64,000 bases of DNA, from the NCBI GenBank assembly GCA_002914845.1, contig JXTC01000008.1, forward strand, positions 1,154,025 to 1,218,024. The letters are read 5' to 3'. The notes beneath the pieces were generated by a model that was not told where the DNA came from, made no database searches, and worked only from the letters and a program-made list of their open reading frames with translations. Positions within the stretch are counted from its first letter, which is position 1, and each line of letters starts with the position of its first letter. The position numbers were made by a program, and so were the translations under genes. The stretch is from Trema orientale. Lineage: Eukaryota; Streptophyta; Magnoliopsida; Rosales; Cannabaceae. Positions 48,601 to 61,060 of this stretch are shown piece by piece.

Positions 48601-49948
48601 TATGTATGGTAGAATGATAGTTTAAGCACTTTATAAAATGATAGCAAAATTATCTTTGAAAAATAATTCTTACCACGCTTCTCAAATTATGCACTTCTTT
48701 TAAAATCCGCTAACCAAAAATAAAAACTTACCAAACATCTTTTTCTCCTCATTTTTTCTTTAGTAACTTTTAATTAAAAGTGAAAAATATCTTCTAGAAC
48801 CAATCCCAAACAGGAACTAAATCTTTTATATAAAGGGGTTAAGACAATATAAATTTAAACCACAATAATTTTATTAAAATTTGAGACGTAATAATAAAAT
48901 TAATCCTTGTTGGGTGAACAGATTATTCCACTCTTATTTTTTAAGGACAAAAAGTAAAAGTGATTAATCAGAAAATGTTCAACCATTATAGTAGAAACTA
49001 TTTTCTCTTCATATGAAAGTACGTATCAATGATTTGATTTATATTGTCACAAGAATATATTTATGGACCAATAGATAAATTACACCTTTGAGAAATTCCC
49101 CTCCTACATCATAGATTCCAAGTAAAATATAGGGAAAGAAAATAAAATCCTCGATAAGTTCCAAGTGCAAAGTGCGAAATTAAAAAAAATACTCACATTC
49201 AAAGAGTTCATATAATCTAAGAACACTTTTTTTTTTCTAATTTTTAATATATTTGTTTTGGAGTGGCAAAAGATTATACTCGTAGATGCCAACCTAGTTG
49301 AGATTTATTATTTTTCTCCATTTCTATATTTGTATAAATATCAATTACATGAAACTAAAATTATTTATGTTATATAATTAGGATATAATGGTAAACTAAA
49401 ATAACCTATCTAGGATATTATTTATGTATATAAACACAGAATAAGTACAATACAGATTTTTAACCCTACCGATAGGGAAATTTATACTACGTTTTAAAAT
49501 TGATTACCATGGTTACTCCAAAAAATAAAAATAAAAATCCCATGGTTAGAAATGAATGAATAGTTACAAAATGATAAATATTGTTATTTAATTCTCCCTG
49601 AAATTTGTTGAAGCATCTAATTTTTTGTTGGATGATGAATAACTTCATTGTTACTTGCACTCATTCCTTTCCTTTCTATTTCAATTTATAAACCTATGTC
49701 CATTCTTATTTATTTTTATAGGATTTTCTTTTTTTATTTTCGTAGCTACGTTTTTTTCCTTCTATTTTTTTTTTGTCAAGTGGAGGATTTTAAGTTTATA
49801 ATAAAAGAAAACAAATCTGATGATATATAGCTAAAGTACTATATTTTTTGCAAAGGGCTTCAAATATTTGTTCAAAGCCTAATTTATTAAATTGATCACA
49901 ACTAAATAAATAATTAATACATGTTGACTAATAATATTGTTGGTTGAG
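45677..49948. other. Long intron of the EG45-like gene (remaining sequence)
   Basis: Apart from the possible retroposon at 47324-47990, I see only A+T-rich DNA, with an (AT) run near 45836-45851 and no further coding signal. The intron extent depends on the inferred acceptor at 49947-49948. Confidence 0.45.
47324..47990 (-). repeat. Possible truncated retroposon in the EG45 intron
   Basis: A run of about 20 T (about 47324-47341) followed by LINE-tail-like sequence (GGGAATATCATTAATTGAAA) suggests a minus-strand poly(A) end. The stretch 47755-47930 is strongly purine-biased (AGGAGGAAAAAGAAGAGGGT) and may be the 5' leader of a transcribed unit on the minus strand. No coding motif is visible. 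Confidence 0.3.
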
Positions 49949-49986
49949 AACGGCCCCTGCATGTCTTGGGAATAAAGAACCCGAAG

Positions 49987-50604
49987 TAGTGGTGGCTCGA
50001 GGGTAAGGCCATTAAGGCAGTCGCCTTAGGCCTCACCTCAAGTTAAGGCCCCAAATTATTAATTTCCTTTAAAGATTTTACATATTCGAAAGTTCTTAAT
50101 TTCTATGCACAGGCTTAAAATATATAAATAGTATATAGTGATTTCAATATACTACAAAAATCTTAATCTCAATTCAATAAATCAATGTATTTTTCTAAAA
50201 TTCATGAATTTTTTATTTATTGCAAAAAAAAAAAGGATAGGCATCTTGCTTTGTTTCTAAAATTGGAACAAATTTTTATTTTTATTTCATTGTATTTTGT
50301 TATAAAGCTTGTTTCTTCCAAAACTTTTAAATATTATTAATTTCTTATTTAACACCCATTCTTTCAGTTATTAAGTTAATTTTTCTACCAAATCGACCAT
50401 TGATATATCAAAATACATTATAGTTTACATATTTTATTACTCGACCAATATATCAAAAAAAAGTTATCTTATATCTTCAAAAATAATATTAAATTTTTTT
50501 CAAAACACTCGTCTAAAAATTTTTTATGAGTACAATTTAATTCCAAAATATACATATTTTTTAAATTTTTGCCTTAAGCCCCGAAATTTATTGAGCCAAC
50601 CCTG
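49987..50604. mobile_element. hAT-type MITE inserted in the EG45-like coding exon, 8-bp TSD
   Basis: A 618-bp element with imperfect inverted ends TAGTGGTGGCTC and (reverse complement of the right end) CAGGGTTGGCTC, flanked by a perfect 8-bp duplication ACCCGAAG (49979-49986 and 50605-50612). It carries the phrase GCAGTCGCCTTAGGCCTCAC near the left end and GCCTTAAGCCCCGAAATTT near the right. No coding capacity. Confidence 0.9.
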
Positions 50605-50617
50605 ACCCGAAGATTTG

Positions 50618-50857
50618 ATGATTGCTGCAGCTGGTGATGCCATATGGGATGACAAGAAAGCATGTGGAAGATCATACTATGTCAAGTGCATTGGGTCTAC
50701 AAACAAAGCACCAGAAACTTGTAAAGAGGGTGAAGTTGCGGTTCTAATTGTGGACAGATGCCATAAATGCCCAGCAACTATTAACCTCTCTCAAGCGGCT
50801 TTTATGGAGATTGCCGATCCCAGTGCCGGAAAGATTATGATCAATTACGAATTGTAA
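50618..50857 (+). CDS. Surviving 3' coding part of the EG45-like gene (double-psi beta-barrel)
   Basis: An open frame from ATG 50618 to TAA 50857 encodes 79 residues: MIAAAGDAIWDDKKACGRSY, then KCIGSTN, ETCKEGEVAVLIVDRCHKC, INLSQAAFMEIADPSAGKIM, INYEL. This covers the conserved cysteines and the VDRC aspartate region of the EG45 barrel. It lacks a signal peptide because the 5' exon is cut off by the hAT element. The stop overlaps a perfect GTAAGT donor (GAATT|GTAAGT), so the intact gene may have had one more exon; I could not identify it. It could be transcribed as a short product but would not be secreted. Confidence 0.6.
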   Translation: MIAAAGDAIWDDKKACGRSYYVKCIGSTNKAPETCKEGEVAVLIVDRCHKCPATINLSQAAFMEIADPSAGKIMINYEL

Positions 50858-51940
50858 GTCTACACAAATTAAACTTATAGAAAATAAATGACCAAAATGG
50901 TTTGAAAATTATTATAGGAAAAATCCTACGTACTAAACTAATTAAACTACAGTATAACCTTGATAAATTAACCATCTCTATTCAATAATGTTTTTTGTTA
51001 CTCCTTACTTGGGACTAACTTAGTAAATTAATAATTCGATAAGATTATAGATTATAAAAATATCTTATCAGACCCACTGAGTATATAAATTAGTATTTTC
51101 TTAATACTACAACTCTGTGAATGCGCGGAATGGCCAAACTAGGAGGACTTTGTAAAATAGTTGTCCACTGTTTGTTTCTTCTTAAAACTGATGTCGATTT
51201 GGATCTCATTTCTAACTTTTTGTAATGCGGTAAGAAGTTCTGGTGTGGCTTCGTTAAACAAATACATTGAATTATTAAGTAGATTTATATTTATGCTTAG
51301 TTAAATAAAATACGTACAATGTAGTTATAGTAGAAATTATGCATTCCGAGAAACGAAGTACATTCATAAATTTTCTTGTTGAAACAAAATACATAAAATA
51401 TAGTTGTAATTCATAAAACAAAATAATAAAAAAAAATTAATTAGAGACTACCTTGATAAATTAATAACGTTAATTAATCATAAATTTAATATTTTACTAA
51501 ATTAATATTTTTCTTTGGTCCTAAGATTATTAATTTATAGAGTTTTACTATATTTTAAACAAACCTACATATGTTGCCTTAACTGTGTCCAAAAGTTCAC
51601 CTAGTTCCTCGGCAGCACCTCGTAGGGTCCAAATGACGTACTACAACGTACGTGTAGTACGTTATTTTCACCAATCTGCCCCCTCTATGAGCATACGTCT
51701 TTGGCTAGTAATAAATGACCAAAATATTTTTGGAACATAATTACACTAACTTATTTATCTGGTCAAATCTTTAGATGGTTAGGGAGGCTTATTCATTAGG
51801 CAATTTTAAAGTACTTGTTGTTCAATATACACTTATATTACACCTTAGAAATTCATTAAAACTGACAAATTATACAATTTTCTATACTTTTGACTTAGCC
51901 AGAATTTCCAAAATTTGTCAAATTGTTGCTCAATATATAT
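50858..51940. other. Intergenic A+T-rich region
   Basis: No gene or delimited repeat. A short palindromic cluster CGTACTACAACGTACGTGTA lies at about 51637. Confidence 0.4.
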
Positions 51941-52122
51941 GGGCACCAATCTAGTAGGTATTTTTTTTTTTTTTTTATCCATGCATAGATATCAATTTGG
52001 CCAATGAAAATTTTTTTTGTATATTTTTTTATATTAAAAAGTAAGAGAGAGAAATAGCATTAATGATACACATCTTTTCACCTATACATAGGTAAAAAAA
52101 AATACCTACTGAATTGGCAACC
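51941..52122. mobile_element. MITE with 9-bp flanking repeat
   Basis: A 182-bp element with ends GGGCACCAATCTAGTAGGTA and, in reverse complement, GGTTGCCAATTCAGTAGGTA. AATATATAT is on both sides (51932-51940 and 52123-52131), though the right copy lies in an (AT) run so the duplication is not secure. Could be Mutator-derived. Confidence 0.72.
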
Positions 52123-52535
52123 AATATATATATATATATATATATGAACTGCATGCTATATTCCATATTTATTCAATTGCACGTGTTGACATATAATTTA
52201 ATAACTTGTTTTTTTTATAAAGGGTCGTTCAAACATTTCAAAGAAAATAGAATAGTGTGTGATAACAAAAACTAAAAAGCAAAGAGATCATAAGGGTAAA
52301 TATTGGGATTAGCCAATATTAGGGCTATGAGCGAGTAAGAAAACAAGAGGGTAAAAGAAGAAGGGGAAAAAAAAAGGGAAAAGAAAGTATGACCAAAAAA
52401 ACAAGGAAAAAAATGTGGAAGGATTTGAGGAATTAGATAATTTCCTTCTTAATCCTCTAGATTTTGGGCTTTCTAGTTAAGAAAGAATTTTTTTTATAAT
52501 AATTTTTCTAGTTAAGAAAGAATTTAGATATCAGA

Positions 52536-52640
52536 ACTTTGTTTGGTGCATGTGATATGATAGGACTTTATTTGGTGCATGTGATATGATAGGATTATTG
52601 TTTTGGTGCATGTGATATGATAGGATTGTTGTTTAGGATT
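52536..52640. repeat. Three-copy minisatellite of about 33-36 bp
   Basis: The unit TTGGTGCATGTGATATGATA plus GGA and a variable T-rich spacer occurs three times. Confidence 0.85.
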
Positions 52641-54380
52641 GAAATATATTAGATTGGATTATATTTAATACTATCATGTGTTTGGTAAAGTTACTTTTAT
52701 TTTTCATAATGTTAAAAATAAATTAATATAAATTAATTCTAAAATACTAATAAACTTTTCAAATATACATTTTTAATTTAATGTAAGCACTAAGAGAACA
52801 TTTGAAAAGTCAAATCAATGGTGGGGCCATCATTATTGAATGGAGCTATTAATCTCGCATGTTTGAAGGCAATTATTTATTTATCCCATGAAGCATAAGA
52901 CTATTTAGTCCTTGAGGATTAGCTATCCAATCCTTAAATGGAAAAAAACCAAAAGCATTCATTTTGTTTAAGTAAAATACTAATTTCCACTCCTATGTTA
53001 TACAAAATACAATATTTTATACAAAATATATCTGCTGAGTTTGTCAAATTGGGTCAAATTTATCTTTTGGATTAGATTTGGTCAAAATTTTATTATAAAA
53101 TGACACTAACATAGGAGTCTCAAATTTGGTCAAATTTACATGGTCAAAATCAATTAAATAGTCAAAACTAATTCCTTGACCCTACCAGCAAACACCCAAT
53201 TTAAAATAAAATTATATATTTTGTTTTATTAGTGTGATTATTTAATATTTAAATATATGTTTTGGTTGTATATTTAGTAAACAATTTGATTACTTGACTT
53301 GGTCCCTTTTGGTCATCTTCTGATAAAAATTGAAAAAAGTCAATGAAAATTTATCGAAAAGTATAGTTTTCACCTAATTTGACGAACTTGCGATAAATTT
53401 TTATTCTAAAAAGTACATGGATGAAAGTTAGAATTTTGCTAAAAGACGGGATTTTTGGTTATTTTCCCTCTTAAAATTATAACAAGCCGTGATTAGGGGG
53501 TTTTTTTTTTTAATATAAATTATTGATCCTTATTCCATTGCAGTATTGCACCAAACAAGCTCCAAAGTTGATAATTTTGAAGAGTCTTTTTTCTTCTACT
53601 AGATCATTATATATTTTTAGCTTGTACAGTAAATGTTTTACTTGATCTTTGATCTCCTAATAGGTAAAGTGTACCATTGGTATTTTTATTTTTAGTTTTA
53701 GTCTAAGTATGGAAATTTATTCTAATTAGAAAGAAGAAAAAATAAACAGAAGGTCACATGCAAGTTGCACCCTATCTTCTTTAATTTTTTTTTATTTTTT
53801 ATTTTTTGTAAAAAGGAAGTTGCATCCTGTCTTCTAAATAGAACGTAGACGAAGAGACTATAGTATGATGCAAAAGAACCTTTGTCAACTACACAGAAAG
53901 CAAACTTTTGATATACGAAATAATCAACTGCATAGAGAGTTACTCTTCTGAATTTAAAATATCTAATTTAGGCAAATATGTACTAGTCCATAATAAAATA
54001 AATCATAAAGGGAAATGATTGGAGAGGATTGAGAAAGAATAAAGAATTGAGTCGTTTTTTTCTAATTTAATTAATTATTTAAAGGTTTCTCTAAAATTCG
54101 TGCGATAAATAGGTATGTAAACAAATAAATAAATAGAAAAGTAAAGTAATTTCCTAATTTTCATTCTCTTTACAGTCTTATATGGATTAATAAATATAAC
54201 TTAATTTGTTATATCAAAATCAACTTTATTAAGTCAAATGCCATGTTTCACACTTACCTCTAAATTACCTCTTATAGCTATCAAATCACCCAGTTCTGCA
54301 AAAATAAAAAATAAAAAAATAAGAAAAATAGATAAATAAATAAAAGATAAATTGAGTAAAATAAAATCTTTTAGACCAAC
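52641..54380. other. Intergenic A+T-rich region
   Basis: No gene is visible. The stretch 53030-53180 repeats TTGGTCAAATTT/TTTGGTCAAAATT words in both orientations and may be an old MITE, but I could not delimit it. Confidence 0.4.
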
Positions 54381-54389
54381 AGGCTAGGA

Positions 54390-54885
54390 TATGTTGGATT
54401 GCACAATCCAAACATGTGCCTCTTGTATGATCCTGCATAACATCATCAACTCCTATATAATCAGGACCCTTTCGGACAACAACATCCTAGTTCATTTTTA
54501 GCCATTAATCAGGGGAGGGTGCTAATGATTCCAGGATGTATTAGACACAAGTTTTCTATGTTGACAAACTTTAAATCTAAATGATTTTGGAGATAATCAA
54601 AGATGTCCAAAATGTTTCAAGCATCTCCTCCATGCCTCACCAAGTTCCTCTAGTTCCAAATACTCCAAAGAATAATATAGAAAAGCTCAAATATATTCTC
54701 TGATAAATCCAAAACACCTATGAGAGAATATTAACCATTTGGGCATTGAGAAATTTCCTTAAGCTAAAAGTCAGAGACTTGCTATTGTCAAGAGTTTGTC
54801 TATGAACACAACGAAAGAAACAGTACTGCACCAAGGTCTCACTATCCTCACCATAAGTACACCACATATCAGCTCAATTTGTAAC
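54390..54885 (-). pseudogene. LINE-type ORF2 remnant: zinc-binding region and RNase H
   Basis: On the minus strand, near 54780-54870, MWCTYGEDSETLVQYCFFRC resembles the zinc-binding reverse-transcriptase domain (C..C....ET..H.FF.C) with one cysteine and the histidine changed. Near 54420-54515, WLKMN, stop, then DVVVRKGPDYIGV and MQDHTRG matches the start of the plant RNase H (RVT_3) domain, W.KxNxDa....G...GvG.viRDh.G. Frameshifts and stops throughout show it is long dead. The identification is by motif order only. Confidence 0.5.
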
Positions 54886-55751
54886 TTTCTTACATGGTTG
54901 TACTAATAATATATATTCTAGCAATAATTAAGTAGGGAAAGAATATAGTCATGTATATATATTATAAAAAAAAAATCTACACATATTAGTGCTCTTCCAC
55001 AATATTTGAATAATTTGAAAACTGAGTTTGGTTAGTAGAACCTAAGAAAAATAAACCTTAATTAAGTAGAGGTGCTGAGGGTGAGAGATCCTAACCCGTA
55101 GGGTCTGCTTGTACAAGATTTACTAGATAATTATTTTTTTGACTTGATATCTTGTTTCATTAAGATGAAAAGAAATGCATGATTTTAGAAGTTTCATAAT
55201 ATGCATATGTAAATTAACTAACATAATTTTTTGTCAACAAGTATAATAGTCTTTTAGTTTATTTGAATATTCATTTACTTTAAAGACCTCATATGTGCCC
55301 TACATTTATTTATTTTTACCAAATTTGTGGAGCTCACTTGTTTCAATAACATTTCAGGAACTAATCAGTGCGCCAGGCTTATCAAACTGTTGAACCGTGT
55401 TGATGTCTTATATCACGCTCATAACTAATCATCACTCTCATACATCTTACCAGTAAAAATTGGAGAGATTAGGCAGGAAGATTTGGTGGTGACTGAAGCT
55501 ATTCGTTTCTATAAAATAAATGACTTTTTTTTTTTTTGAAAAAATAGAGTTTAACTAATGACCACCACTTATTATAAATTTAAAGGAAAATAACATACAC
55601 ACACACTCTACCAAGATTTGAACTCCTGACCCCCCCAAACTCACACACACATCCTTTAAGCCTTGGACCAAATGACTTATTATACCTAAGTTTATTGTGT
55701 TGTATGAAATTTGTTTAACTATTGCTCTGCTTGCATTTAATCTCTTAGAAG

Positions 55752-57819
55752 TGTCACGCCCCAAGACCAAGGACATGGCAACCGCCACATGCCCATACGG
55801 ATAAACCTCATAAACATGAAAGGCTTCGAATCTAATCATTATTAGAAATCTAAATAGATCCATTAATACCCAAAACATCTCATCATAATAAAACACCAAA
55901 TCAATCTAAATCATCAATAATAATTTACTAAATCCATAATAACAAAGAAACTAAAACCATAACAATAATCCAGTATACCTCAAATAACCAACAGTGTCTC
56001 AAAATGGAAACCAAACAATACAATAACTCTAATTAGTAAAATTTGAATCCTCAACAATCTCCCTCCTTCAAATATGAGTTCCACTTATTGACTATTCTCC
56101 GAATCTGAAAAAGATTAAAGAATAAAAACGTGAGCTCGACAGCCTAGTAAGTAACCAATAACCTCTACTAGTTGGATCAAGCATATGCAATTTGAAATAT
56201 TTAGTAAGTATTTTATAAAATAACACTAACTTCGAAATCAATACTTTTAAAAATAAGGCAATGAAACTAATTAAAAACCAATTTAATAAAACAGAGAGTT
56301 TCAAAATTCATTTTATCAAACTTGTTCAATAACCGATATCACTTTCAAATTCTACTCTACAGTTTTGGTGACTATGGCCACACTTAACCCCTGTGACTAG
56401 GTCTGAATCTGCCACAAATAACCCCTGTAGCTGGGTCCGAATCTACTATAGATAACTCCTGTAGCCGGGTACGAATCACGAATCTACTACATTTAACCAT
56501 GTAGCTAGGTCAGTACTGTCCACATATAACCCTGTGGATTGGGTCCACATGCATAGTCACTGAAGAGCGTTTCAACACACATTCAATTATAAAGTAAATC
56601 ACTAATAATTTCCACATTTGTTAAAGGGTAACAATTTTCAGATAACTTAACAATAATTATAAGCTTGATCCATATTTTTATTCGAAAGATAATTATCTCT
56701 TGTCAAAATAATTTTCATTTATTAACAATTTACTTGAAAATAAGTTTAAAATTTACAAACATAATTTTCTTTAAAAGAAAGCAAAAGAGACATTAACTTA
56801 AGTAAACCAAAAGTCACTAGCAAAGATGAAAGGTTACTTACTTGTTCACTAGCCTAACCAATCCAATACCAATTTACTAGCTACCACAAGCACCTAAAAT
56901 TATAACAGAAATTATACATGATCATTAAACACTCAATAGGTACCTTAAATCATGCCTAACACAATATCTAAATTGCTGCCCATGCACACTTAATACATTC
57001 GCTACATTACCTTGTATAACCTTGACATCAAAAACTCATAACAATTCCAAATTAATTCTAAAAAATGTGAAACTTGGAGAATAATATCTACAAATGATTG
57101 AGGTCCTAAAAATGCTAAGAGCATGGCTATAGGGTCCATAGGTAGGCCTCATAAAGCCAAGTAAATCGCTACCACGTTTTACTCTAATTGCTGAAAGTTA
57201 CAAAAATTTTTCAGATTCGTAGTGCTCACTTTGGAATGTAATATCTCCCTGGTTATAAGTCCGTTTTGATAAATTATATACCGTTGGAAAGCTTATTCGA
57301 TAAGCTTTCCAACCATACCAAATATGACCCTATTGGACTAACAGAACTATCAGAAAAACTAGTCGCAGTCACTGTTGCGTTTTACAGTTCTAGACCAAAA
57401 CTCAAAAATCTGTAATTTTTAATCTAGACATCGAAATCCCGTAATTTTAGTCTTATTTTAAACCTTACAACGAGAGTAATTAATCAAAATATAATTGAAC
57501 CCTAGAATCATGGCTGAAACAAAACGATGCTTAAAGAAATTCTAAACCCTAGATGATACATTAGTCCCAAGAATCCCAAATAACAAATTGATAGTTGATA
57601 GGGAAGAGTTCTTTACCTTAGAGAATTGACAATCAATCTTTTGTAATCCTTCTCCTTCTCCTAAGCCTTCAGCCGAGGGTTTTCTAGTCTTCAAAATTAT
57701 TGAATTGTCCCTATTTAATTAACTAAACCCTTGGCCTTTTTGTCTTTTATCCTTTTATTTATTTATTTATTTATTTATTTTCTCTTTTTTTTTTTCTATC
57801 CCAGGTACGGGTTATTACA
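55752..57819 (-). mobile_element. Solo LTR, Ty3/gypsy chromovirus-like
   Basis: On the minus strand it starts TGTAATAACCCGTACCTGGG and ends GGGGCGTGACA, the typical termini of plant Tekay/Del-type LTRs. Length 2068 bp with no internal coding region. It includes a 13-bp perfect hairpin (GTTGGAAAGCTTA / TAAGCTTTCCAAC, about 57283-57313) and a minisatellite of about 40-50 bp around 56380-56550 (AACCCCTGTAGCTGGGTCCG-like units). No 5-bp target duplication is seen (AGAAG left, ATTCT right). Confidence 0.75.
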
Positions 57820-58379
57820 ATTCTCAAAATGCTAGTTTTTCAATACAATTTATTGGTATTTATATGGGATTTACTCTTGTAGCGTGACGTTTTATTTGCA
57901 GATAATCAGTTTCTTGTTATTGACGTTTTATTTTATACTGTTTATTAATAGCTTATCTTCATATTATCTATTGTTGTCATAAGAATCTGTGACATACTAC
58001 TGCTTCATAAAGAATTGTACATCTGACAGTTATGGAGATACAATCCTTTTTCCAAGTCTAAACAAATGGTTTAGAAATCTGTAAACAAGAGCACTTAATT
58101 TGCTGTACAAATTGAAGTACAGTCTAATGGTTCTCAACTCATTGAAGTGTCTAATTTTTATATAGAAATAATAATGCATTATAAGTCTATTAAACAAAAT
58201 CATGAGAAATAAAAGTTTGGTTGTAAGTTATACCGTAAAAGAAAAACTATATTTTACAACCAAACAATTATATGTCTATGTTAATCTTAACGGACCATGC
58301 TAATTTGATACTCTCATTGCTAGGCATAAAGAATTAGATCATAATTGTTTAGTCAAACCTCGGTATTTTGATAGTATTA

Positions 58380-59081
58380 AAGCCCGTTTGGTGGCCCGGA
58401 TTAAAGCATGGGATTGGATTTCTTTATCCAGTTTCATGTTTGGGCCCAGAAAAGAATTGGACAAAGGAGTCCAGGCCTCTTTTTTAGTCCCCTTCTCATG
58501 GGACTAAATTATCCCAAATAGAACTTAGGTTAATTTAGTCCCAAGCCCAACATCTTTTGTTTTTTTTTTTCCTTTTTTTATTTCTTTAATAATTTATTTA
58601 ATTAATATAAACATACATAAATATTAATTAAATTCTAATTTTTATTTTTTTAACTGAAAATATATATTTTATTTTAAAATCATATTATTTTATATAATTA
58701 TCATTTAAATTTATTTTTTCTATTTTTAGAAATATTTATTTATTTATTTATTTATAAATAAAAAATATTTATAACTATAGTAAGAAAAGTTGTTATATTT
58801 ATAAAAAAAAATGCATATCCTATTTAAAAAAATGCATATCCCATTTTTTTATTTAATTATTATTTTATTTTTTCTCTCCAATTTATGAAATATTTATCTT
58901 CTTATTTCATAAAAATAATTATGAAAATTACATTAATAAATTTTTATTATGTATTTATGCTCTAGTACTGTGTTACACCAAACACAGTACAGTATTACAT
59001 AGTCTAATTTAGTCTAGTCTAGTCCAATTCTAATTATTAGTCCAGTCCAATCCAATCCAATCATGCATACCAAACGAGCCG
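58380..59081. mobile_element. PIF/Harbinger-like non-autonomous element
   Basis: Inverted ends AAGCCCGTTTGGTGGCCCGG and, in reverse complement, CGGCTCGTTTGGTATGCATG, with TTA on both sides (58377-58379, 59082-59084). This is the target triplet of PIF/Harbinger elements. The right arm is made of GTCCAATCC/TAGTCTAG words. About 702 bp, non-coding. Confidence 0.65.
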
Positions 59082-60144
59082 TTAGAATATAAGCATAATG
59101 GAATCTTTTCGTAAATATGGAATCCACCACTCCTTGGAGAATACAATGTCACTTTTTGCTTTTTTTCAAGGCCTTGGATAATTAAACCAAGTGTTTGGTA
59201 TTCAATAATTTAGTTTAGTAAATTTGACTGTATTTATTATAAAGATTATAAATCAAGGACGTAAACATTATTAATAAGATGAAAAATAGAAACTAGAAGA
59301 AAAAAGACGATACATTTACACCTAATACCGATTTTTGTGCTTCGTATTTCACAATTATCAGTTTTTAAATTTTATTTCAAAAATACCCATTTATATAGTA
59401 TACATTTCACGTATAAAATGTGCAGTATATATTTATAATACAAAATTTTACATACGATTACATTTACTATGTAAATTTATATCTGTTGTATATATTTTGA
59501 AACGTATACTGATTTCTAAGTATAATTTTTGTTCATAAAATGTATACTACGATATACATTTTATGTATAAAATATTTATAATTTACATTTCTTCGAAAAG
59601 GGTATTAAAAACGAATATTTATGAAATAAATAGAAAATATGTATTCATGAAAATGTGCTTAATAAAACTGTTATTTATGAATTTTTCCCAAAAAAAGACA
59701 GTTTGTAGGGAAATAGCCATGAAAAAGTTTTAGTAACAAGTACATAACATATTATGATTAAGTGGTTATAATGTTTTCAGAAAATTTTTAAACATTTATT
59801 TTGAGGCTTATTTATTGCCTATAAAGTGCTCTAGAAAAATATTCTTTCCAACATTTTTGACCTTTTAGTAGTCCACCCAAACTTAAGGATTCAAACACAC
59901 TTAAATGATAGTTAATAGAAACTAGGTCTTGGCTATTATTATTCAAAAAAAAAAAAAGGAAAAAAGAGCTTGGATTAATTGATCCATTGTATGTTATATC
60001 CAGTTCACAGTAAAAGATCTCGTTAAAGATGCATAGAGACACTCATGACAGTATATATAAAACATGGAAAAAAAATTTGGCCCTTTCACATAACATCATT
60101 ACACTTTGATTCGACTACCAAGAGAGAAAATTTGCTGCAACTAT

Positions 60145-60294
60145 ATGATGAAGTCACCCATCAAGAATTTCCATGGAGCATCTATTGGAAGCAAAATATC
60201 TAAATCTCTTGTGACATACATCAAGAAAGGTGTCCACCTTTATAGTCAAGCTGGCTTGAGAATAGACTGGAGATTTAGTGGTTTTGAAATTTGA
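60145..60294 (+). CDS. Small hypothetical ORF, 49 residues
   Basis: A short open frame from ATG 60145 to TGA 60294, starting MMKSPIKNFHG and ending DWRFSGFEI, preceded by a TATATATAAA box about 90 bases upstream (near 60051). It is unusually less A+T-biased than its surroundings and basic in composition. I recognise no family. It could equally be a chance frame or an exon fragment of a lost gene. Confidence 0.2.
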   Translation: MMKSPIKNFHGASIGSKISKSLVTYIKKGVHLYSQAGLRIDWRFSGFEI

Positions 60295-60549
60295 TGGGTA
60301 TTTATGTATCAATAATTGATACATGACATATTTAGGCTTCCATCGGTAAAAAAATATTCAAATATATTTTTTTAAAAAAATAGTAGAAATATTTTTCAAA
60401 AACATATTTGATAAAACTACTTTTATTTCTTTATTTTTCTTAAATTTGTAAACAAAATTTTTAAAATTTTGAAAACATAAAAAATTCGTTAAAAAAAAAA
60501 AAGCTTTTACTTTCAAAAATTATTTAAACAATTTTTACAATATACTCTT

Positions 60550-61060
60550 AAATTCATCTTTTTCTCCCTCCTCACTCTTTCTCTTTTTATTTTCTCTCTT
60601 CACTTATTCTTTTTTCGTCTTCTCTCTCTTTCTACACTTTTTCTCTCCCCATACTTTCTATTTTTATACTCTGTCTATACCTTTTCTCTCATCATACTCT
60701 CTACTCTTTCTCTTTTCTCATACTATCTCTTAACTTTCTCTTTCTTTACTTTTTCTCTCTCTCGTACTCTCTTTACTTTCTCTTTCCTCTCTCTCTTTTC
60801 ACTTTTTCTCTCCTGACTCTCTATCTCGTAACTCTCTCTCTCTCTCTCTCTCTCTCATATTTTCTCTTTCTTCACGTGCGCTCTCTCTCTTTTTCATAAC
60901 TTTCTCTCTTCGTATTTTCTCTTTTCATCCTTTCTTCATACTCTCTCTCTATATTCTCTTAGTCCTGCTACACTCTCTACAACTTCTCTCTCTTGATTCT
61001 TTTTGTACCTTTTCTTTGATCCTCACACTCTATGTACACTTTCTTTCTCCTCACTATCGA
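60550..61060. repeat. Polypyrimidine (CT-rich) tract, first part
   Basis: About 500 bp almost wholly of C and T on the + strand with scattered ACT, including a run of about 12 CT units near 60836-60855. The open frames reported across it on + are composition artefacts. Confidence 0.85.

Larger units (their letters stand above)
45567..50857 (+). pseudogene. EG45-like / plant natriuretic peptide-like secreted protein gene split by a hAT element
   Basis: The family is a secreted, expansin-related double-psi beta-barrel protein without the expansin binding domain, acting in the apoplast in water and ion balance and defence. Exon 1 (45567-45676) encodes a signal peptide (QALAIVSSVTIMSMCLMV core) and ADVHDGTATILHT, ending at a GTAAGT donor. 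After an intron of about 4.27 kb, exon 2 starts at 49949 and continues in frame as TAPACLGNKEPE. It is then interrupted by the hAT insertion 49987-50604. Joined across one copy of the 8-bp duplication, the frame resumes DLMIAAAGDAIWDDKKACGR. As it stands, entering the element brings TAA within a few codons. The motif expected as GTATFYTPPY reads GTATILHTLC, so exon 1 may also be slightly damaged, or the splice choice may be wrong. Confidence 0.68.

Noticed and set aside
57283-57313. Hairpin GTTGGAAAGCTTA/TAAGCTTTCCAAC as a terminator
   Set aside because: Intrinsic terminators are not relevant to plant nuclear genes; it lies within a solo LTR.
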